Shown piece by piece: positions 14,818 through 18,258 of a stretch of 18,258 nucleotides of DNA. The position numbers were made by a program, and so were the translations under genes. The stretch lies in the NCBI GenBank assembly GCA_963925735.1, contig CAWUUH010000082.1:1-18258 (forward strand). The letters run 5' to 3'. Each line of letters starts with the position of its first letter. Position 1 is the first letter of the stretch. The notes below the pieces were generated by a model. The model was not told where the DNA came from. It saw only the letters and a program-made list of their open reading frames with translations, and made no database searches. Source of the stretch: UBA4582 sp013204195 (GTDB lineage Bacteria > Pseudomonadota > Gammaproteobacteria > Pseudomonadales > Azotimanducaceae).

Positions 14818-15418
14818 GTTTAAACCCAGCCATTTTGTCTAGCGAGTCGATCTTTGACTGCTCGAGACCTACCTCGGCCAGATCGTCTCTGACGGCGCTA
14901 TACTCAAATCGACGAAACAAATGCCGGCGGGTCTGAGCAAAATAAACGATCACGCCCCAACCATTGAGCCCCAAGCAAACCAAGACGATCCATGGTCTGA
15001 TGAGATCGACAAAGAAGGCCATCATCAAAATCTGTATCCAAAACTCTGGTTTGGTCAACGTCACGACAAAAATCCCGAGCCGACCGGGCAGCATCGTCAT
15101 CCAGATCGTCATCATCAGCAGCGCCACGCTGACAAAACAAAGCTCAAGTTCAAACCGAGTCACAGCGCCTTCAATGATGCCGTTCAAGGCGACGAACCCG
15201 AGCAGAAAGCACACGGTTGCATGCATCTTATGCCCGACCTTATCCACTAACACTAGGTAGCCGTTAGGCCGATCAGAGATCGTCATCCACGACTTAGGTT
15301 TAACCAGAAAATCATCAAAAACCTCGAACAAGCCCAAGCCTAAATAAACAATCACTTCGACCCAAAGGATACCTTTTAGCAATGGCGTTAATTGGTACAG
15401 TTCAGTGGCTTCTAACAT
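14810..15418 (-). CDS. Integral membrane protein of unknown function
   Basis: I do not recognise this 202-residue protein. It has about five hydrophobic helices, near 14-34, 66-83, 90-109, 113-120 with 127-137, and 140-160. The charged C-terminal cytoplasmic-looking tail contains RRHLFRRFEYSAVRDDLAEVGLEQSKIDSLDKMAG. No enzyme or transporter signature is visible. GAGG sits 8 nt before the ATG, which supports the start. It is divergent from the MFS_3 exporter gene across 251 bp. The tail end and the stop overlap a 12-bp tandem array. A real gene is likely from the clear ribosome site and the consistent membrane profile. Confidence 0.72.
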   Translation of the reverse strand: MLEATELYQLTPLLKGILWVEVIVYLGLGLFEVFDDFLVKPKSWMTISDRPNGYLVLVDKVGHKMHATVCFLLGFVALNGIIEGAVTRFELELCFVSVALLMMTIWMTMLPGRLGIFVVTLTKPEFWIQILMMAFFVDLIRPWIVLVCLGLNGWGVIVYFAQTRRHLFRRFEYSAVRDDLAEVGLEQSKIDSLDKMAGFKQL

Positions 15419-15602
15419 TCCCAGTTACCTCTTTTTTGTTCATCGCTAACAAATTACTCAATGAGGGCTTAAAACCCCGGCGTCAATCAGACAACGATCT
15501 GGCAACCCTGACATTCAGGCTTGAACCTACCAGCATAACGGATTGAGTCGAGAGGTGGCAGCATTCCACGGGGCTGAGGAAAACCGGGCCGCCATGACAC
15601 TC

Positions 15603-15630
15603 GCCCGCAACTAATTTTTACTCTGCGGGC
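15603..15630. promoter_or_regulatory. Inverted repeat upstream of the MFS_3 exporter gene, possible operator
   Basis: GCCCGCA (15603-15609) and TGCGGGC (15624-15630) are perfect inverted arms separated by 14 bp of AT-rich sequence (ACTAATTTTTACTC). It lies 39 bp before the ATG of the exporter, in the 251-bp divergent gap. Position and symmetry fit an operator for a repressor, or a leader hairpin. No regulator gene is adjacent. Confidence 0.4.
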
Positions 15631-15669
15631 AATTAGCCCTAGAATCGGTTACTGCCCGTTAATCCCAGG

Positions 15670-17310
15670 ATGGATAATTTGCCAGCGACATCATCGCTCG
15701 CCCCACTGCAGAACAAGACGTTTCGCGCTATTTGGATAGCCAGCATTCTCTCTAACTTTGGCGGCATGATCCAAGCCGTAGGGGCCGGCTGGATGATGAC
15801 CTCACTGTCTGATTCCGCCAACATGGTGGCGTTGGTGCAGGCCTCGACCACGCTGCCCGTGATGGTCTTCTCCCTGATCTCTGGCGCCATTGCCGATGGT
15901 TTTGACCGGCGCCGCATCATGTTGCTGGCGCAGTTTTTTATGATCAGCGCCTCGGCGTGCCTCGCTATATTCGCTTGGCTGGATCTCCTTACGCCCTGGG
16001 TATTACTGGGCTTTACCTTTCTGATCGGCTGCGGCATCGCCTTCAATAACCCGGCCTCGCAGGCGGCGGTGGGCGATATTGTGCCTCGCGAGGATGTCCC
16101 GGCTGCAGTGCTGTTAAATAGTGTCGGCTTCAATGTCACCCGCAGTATCGCGCCAGCCATCGGGGGTGTCATCGTCGCGATCGCCGGTGCTGCGGTGGCC
16201 TTTGTGATTAATACCCTGACTTATATCGGCCTGATTGTGGTGCTCTGGCGCTGGCAGCCAAACCTGCCTGAACGGACCCTACCCCGTGAGCCGTTGTTCT
16301 CTGCGGTCACCACTGGCATGCGTTATATCGCCATGTCGCCCAATATTGCCAAGGTGATGCTACGGGGCTTTATTTTTGGCCTGACGGCCATTGTTGTACT
16401 GGCGCTGTTGCCCCTGGTGGCCAGAGACTTAATCCAGGGCGGCGCCCAGACTTTTGGGGTCTTACTCGGGGCTTTCGGGGTCGGTGCAGTCGCTGGCGCG
16501 ATGATCTCGCGACCTGCCAGAGAGCGGTTTGAGAATGAGATTTTAGTGCGTCTAGCATTTATCGCCTTGGCCGGTTGCGCCGCGATTACGGCGTTGAGTA
16601 CGAGTATTTGGCTGACGGGCATTGGCCTATTACTCGGCGGTGCGGCTTGGGTATTTGCCCTGTCGATGTTCAGCACCACCGTGCAAATGTCGACCCCACG
16701 CTGGGTGGTGGGCCGGGCTATCTCGTTGTATCAGATGTCGGTGTTCGGTGGCATGGCGCTCGGCAGTTGGTTATGGGGCGGCGTGACCGAGGCCAATTCC
16801 CTGGAGTTCGCTCTGAATATCGCCGCGTTGGCCATGCTTGCCGGTGCAGCTATGGGGATACCCATTCCCCTGCCCAGTAAAGAGATGTTGAATCTGGACC
16901 CCTTGAATCGCTGGCAGGCACCCTTGATCGCCTTGCAGATCGAACCGACCAGCGGGCCGGTGGCCATCAGTATTGAATACCATATTAAGGCCGAATCGAT
17001 TCCGGAGTTCATGCCCCTGATTGCCCAACGGCGGCGCATTCGGCGTCGCGACGGTGCGCACGAATGGACTCTGTTGCGCGATCTGCAGAATCCTGAGATC
17101 TGGGTCGAACGCTTTGAGATGCCCACCTGGCTTGACTACCTGCGATTTCATATGCGGACCACTCATGCAGATGGCAAGGTCAGCGATCAGATTCAAGCAC
17201 TCCATCAGGGAACTTGGCCACCCACCGTGCGGCGAATGTTGATTCGAGATCCCATTCGCAGCCGCACTGACCCAGTGGCACCACCGCTGACGGGCGATAT
17301 ACACCTGTAA
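15670..17310 (+). CDS. MFS exporter of the MFS_3 type with a C-terminal ABM-like domain
   Basis: A 546-residue protein with about 12 membrane segments across residues 15-400 (for example FRAIWIASILSNFGGMIQ at 18-35 and the loop motif GAIADGFDRRRIML at 76-89). A soluble C-terminal domain covers about 430-505. This domain (VAISIEYHIKAESIPEFM, RRRDGAHEWTLLRD, FEMPTWLDYLRFHMRTTHAD) resembles the antibiotic-biosynthesis-monooxygenase-like tail typical of PF05977 exporters related to enterobactin exporters. The protein probably exports a small metabolite or siderophore-like compound from the cytoplasm. The AGG immediately before the ATG is too close for a normal ribosome site, so the mRNA may be leaderless; no better in-frame start precedes it. 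A strong intrinsic terminator follows the gene. Confidence 0.9.
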   Translation: MDNLPATSSLAPLQNKTFRAIWIASILSNFGGMIQAVGAGWMMTSLSDSANMVALVQASTTLPVMVFSLISGAIADGFDRRRIMLLAQFFMISASACLAIFAWLDLLTPWVLLGFTFLIGCGIAFNNPASQAAVGDIVPREDVPAAVLLNSVGFNVTRSIAPAIGGVIVAIAGAAVAFVINTLTYIGLIVVLWRWQPNLPERTLPREPLFSAVTTGMRYIAMSPNIAKVMLRGFIFGLTAIVVLALLPLVARDLIQGGAQTFGVLLGAFGVGAVAGAMISRPARERFENEILVRLAFIALAGCAAITALSTSIWLTGIGLLLGGAAWVFALSMFSTTVQMSTPRWVVGRAISLYQMSVFGGMALGSWLWGGVTEANSLEFALNIAALAMLAGAAMGIPIPLPSKEMLNLDPLNRWQAPLIALQIEPTSGPVAISIEYHIKAESIPEFMPLIAQRRRIRRRDGAHEWTLLRDLQNPEIWVERFEMPTWLDYLRFHMRTTHADGKVSDQIQALHQGTWPPTVRRMLIRDPIRSRTDPVAPPLTGDIHL

Positions 17311-17342
17311 CCGAATCGGTTTGGCCTGGCCAATCCACGAAC

Positions 17343-17381
17343 AAAAAAAGCCAGATGTGTTGGTGCACATCTGGCTTTTTT
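17343..17381. terminator. Bidirectional intrinsic terminator after the MFS_3 gene
   Basis: GCCAGATGTG (17350-17359) pairs perfectly with CACATCTGGC (17366-17375) around a 6-nt loop TTGGTG. The stem is flanked by an A-run before (17343-17349) and a T-run after (17376-17381). It lies 33 bp after the exporter stop and would stop transcripts from either side. Confidence 0.95.
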
Positions 17382-17403
17382 CTGACTGGATAATCGAAAG
17401 CCT

Positions 17404-17475
17404 GCTTCTAAACCTGCCTGAAACTCTTTCCGTACCCAGCCCGCAACCCTGCTCGTAACCCCTCCCGCAACCCTT
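17404..17475 (+). repeat. Degenerate 12-bp tandem repeat downstream of the MFS_3 gene
   Basis: Three clear units, CCCGCAACCCTG (17440-17451), CTCGTAACCCCT (17452-17463) and CCCGCAACCCTT (17464-17475), follow three more decayed 12-mers starting at 17404, 17416 and 17428. The array is beyond the terminator and before the Lrp-type gene. It is one of four short tandem arrays in the window found near gene 3' ends. Confidence 0.65.
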
Positions 17476-17603
17476 GTGAGGTCAACTTCGAATCCTTGCC
17501 TTGTGGGCATTTGACGCTGTGATGGACTCGAAAAAGCGCTATCTGACGCAAGACACTATAACCAGGTTGGCGTAGAGAATGATTGCGAACTACGCGGTAT
17601 TTT

Positions 17604-17648
17604 TGAGCTAAACGCGCTCATATAACTACTATTTAGATTTTAAGTAGT
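17604..17648. promoter_or_regulatory. Two inverted repeats upstream of the Lrp/AsnC gene, possible autoregulatory site
   Basis: The 303-bp gap 17382-17684 contains the 12-bp tandem array and this site. TGAGC (17604-17608) mirrors GCTCA (17616-17620). ACTACT (17625-17630) mirrors AGTAGT (17643-17648) around an AT-rich centre. They lie 37-81 bp before the Lrp-type start codon. Lrp/AsnC proteins commonly repress their own gene through AT-rich imperfect palindromes. The rest of the gap shows nothing recognisable. Confidence 0.4.
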
Positions 17649-17684
17649 CAATAATGCCAACTTAATACTTTTGAATCGCATGAT

Positions 17685-18173
17685 ATGCTGGAATTAGACC
17701 GAATTGATCGAAACATCCTCGAGCAACTACAACTCAATGCCCGCATCACTAACCTCGAACTGGCCGATAAGGTTGGACTATCTGCCACACCCTGTCTGCG
17801 GCGAGTCAAGCGCCTGGAAGACAGCGGCGTGATTGATCGCCACGTCACCCTACTCAATGCTGAGGCGTTGGGATTGGGTTTGACCGCCTATGTGGGCATC
17901 TCCATGGACCGGCATACACCGGACCGGTTTGAAGCGTTTGAAAAGGCCATCACAATACTGCCGGAGATACTCGAGTGCTCAATCGTGACCGGCCAACAAG
18001 CAGACTTTTTACTCAAAGTGGTGGTCCGCGACATGCAGCACTACGAGCAATTTCTGCTTGGCCGCCTGGCAAAGCTGGAGGGTGTGGCCGGAGTGCATTC
18101 CAGTTTTGTGTTACGCAAGATCGTGGCTAAAACGCAGCTTCCCGTGGATATGCCCTTGAACCCTCGAGGTTAG
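17685..18173 (+). CDS. Lrp/AsnC-family transcriptional regulator
   Basis: A 162-residue regulator of the usual family length. The N-terminal LDRIDRNILEQLQLNARITN leads into a winged helix-turn-helix (about 19-50; LELADKVGLSATPCLRRVKR is the recognition region). The C-terminal RAM ligand-binding domain follows (about 65-150, with GISMDRHTPDRFEAF, ILECSIVTGQQADFLLKVVV and EGVAGVHSSFVLRKI). Members bind amino acids or related small molecules and assemble as octamers or dimers. SATPCLRRV matches a common subgroup that controls nearby amino-acid metabolism genes. The ATG at 17685 lacks a clear ribosome site. The target gene is probably beyond the window end or across the terminator. Confidence 0.95.
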   Translation: MLELDRIDRNILEQLQLNARITNLELADKVGLSATPCLRRVKRLEDSGVIDRHVTLLNAEALGLGLTAYVGISMDRHTPDRFEAFEKAITILPEILECSIVTGQQADFLLKVVVRDMQHYEQFLLGRLAKLEGVAGVHSSFVLRKIVAKTQLPVDMPLNPRG

Positions 18174-18258
18174 TCCACGCCAGCCAGGTGCTTCACCGCA
18201 GTACAGAATGTTGACACCGCCTCGGTCAGATCCTTGCGACGCTGCTATCCGGACCTCT
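18174..18258. other. Unassigned sequence at the window end
   Basis: This 85-bp stretch contains no complete gene. On the minus strand, one frame reads a plausible protein end (QRRKDLTEAV...HLAGVD, stop at 18173-18175), but a TAG in the same frame at 18247-18249 leaves only 24 codons. It may be the end of a broken or convergent gene, or nothing. Confidence 0.2.

Noticed and set aside
18174..18249. C-terminus of a convergent minus-strand gene after the Lrp-type gene
   Set aside because: The protein-like reading is only 24 codons because of an in-frame TAG, too little to call a gene.

Overview
The window reads as accessory metabolic DNA from a free-living, probably marine, gammaproteobacterium. 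This is an inference from gene content: the end of a CYP153-type alkane/fatty-acid hydroxylase P450, a second P450, several flavin and short-chain oxidoreductases, a TIGR03084-type metal-binding protein, a lipoprotein M19 dipeptidase, MATE/GPH/MFS transporters and a gammaproteobacterial-type REP-associated tyrosine transposase (RAYT). No rRNA or tRNA gene is visible, so taxonomy stays tentative.

Layout. 1-414 (+) is the C-terminal part of a CYP153-like P450. 679-3087 (+) holds an HSL-type esterase and a lipoprotein M19 dipeptidase, probably co-transcribed. 3229-10127 is a six-gene block on the minus strand, read as MATE exporter, LLM flavin monooxygenase, PhzS-like FAD monooxygenase, SDR dehydrogenase, small Dabb-domain protein, P450. 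Transcribed away from it are a GPH-type symporter (10417-11814, +) and a DinB/MDMPI-like protein (12011-12781, +). A RAYT element (12783-13690) follows, then minus-strand genes for an alpha/beta hydrolase and an unknown membrane protein. A divergent MFS_3 exporter (15670-17310, +) ends in a strong intrinsic terminator, and an Lrp/AsnC regulator (17685-18173, +) closes the window. The oxidoreductases and transporters together look like uptake, oxidation and export of a hydrophobic or aromatic substrate, but no specific pathway can be named.

The most interesting structure is a repeat family with core GGGGTCGGGGTAAAATT, found at five intergenic sites (about 3105-3220, 4668-4744, 11795-11940, 12788-12819, 13635-13690). 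The last two sites flank the RAYT gene as perfect inverted repeats, which links the family to that transposase. At every site, the copy next to a host gene's 3' end is written G-rich in that gene's sense direction. In two genes (the GPH symporter and the Dabb protein) the repeat supplies the last codons and the TAA stop. Two sites form canonical G-quadruplex motifs, and one is an 82-bp REPIN-like palindrome. A separate set of short 12-14 bp tandem repeats occurs at the 3' ends of four other genes.
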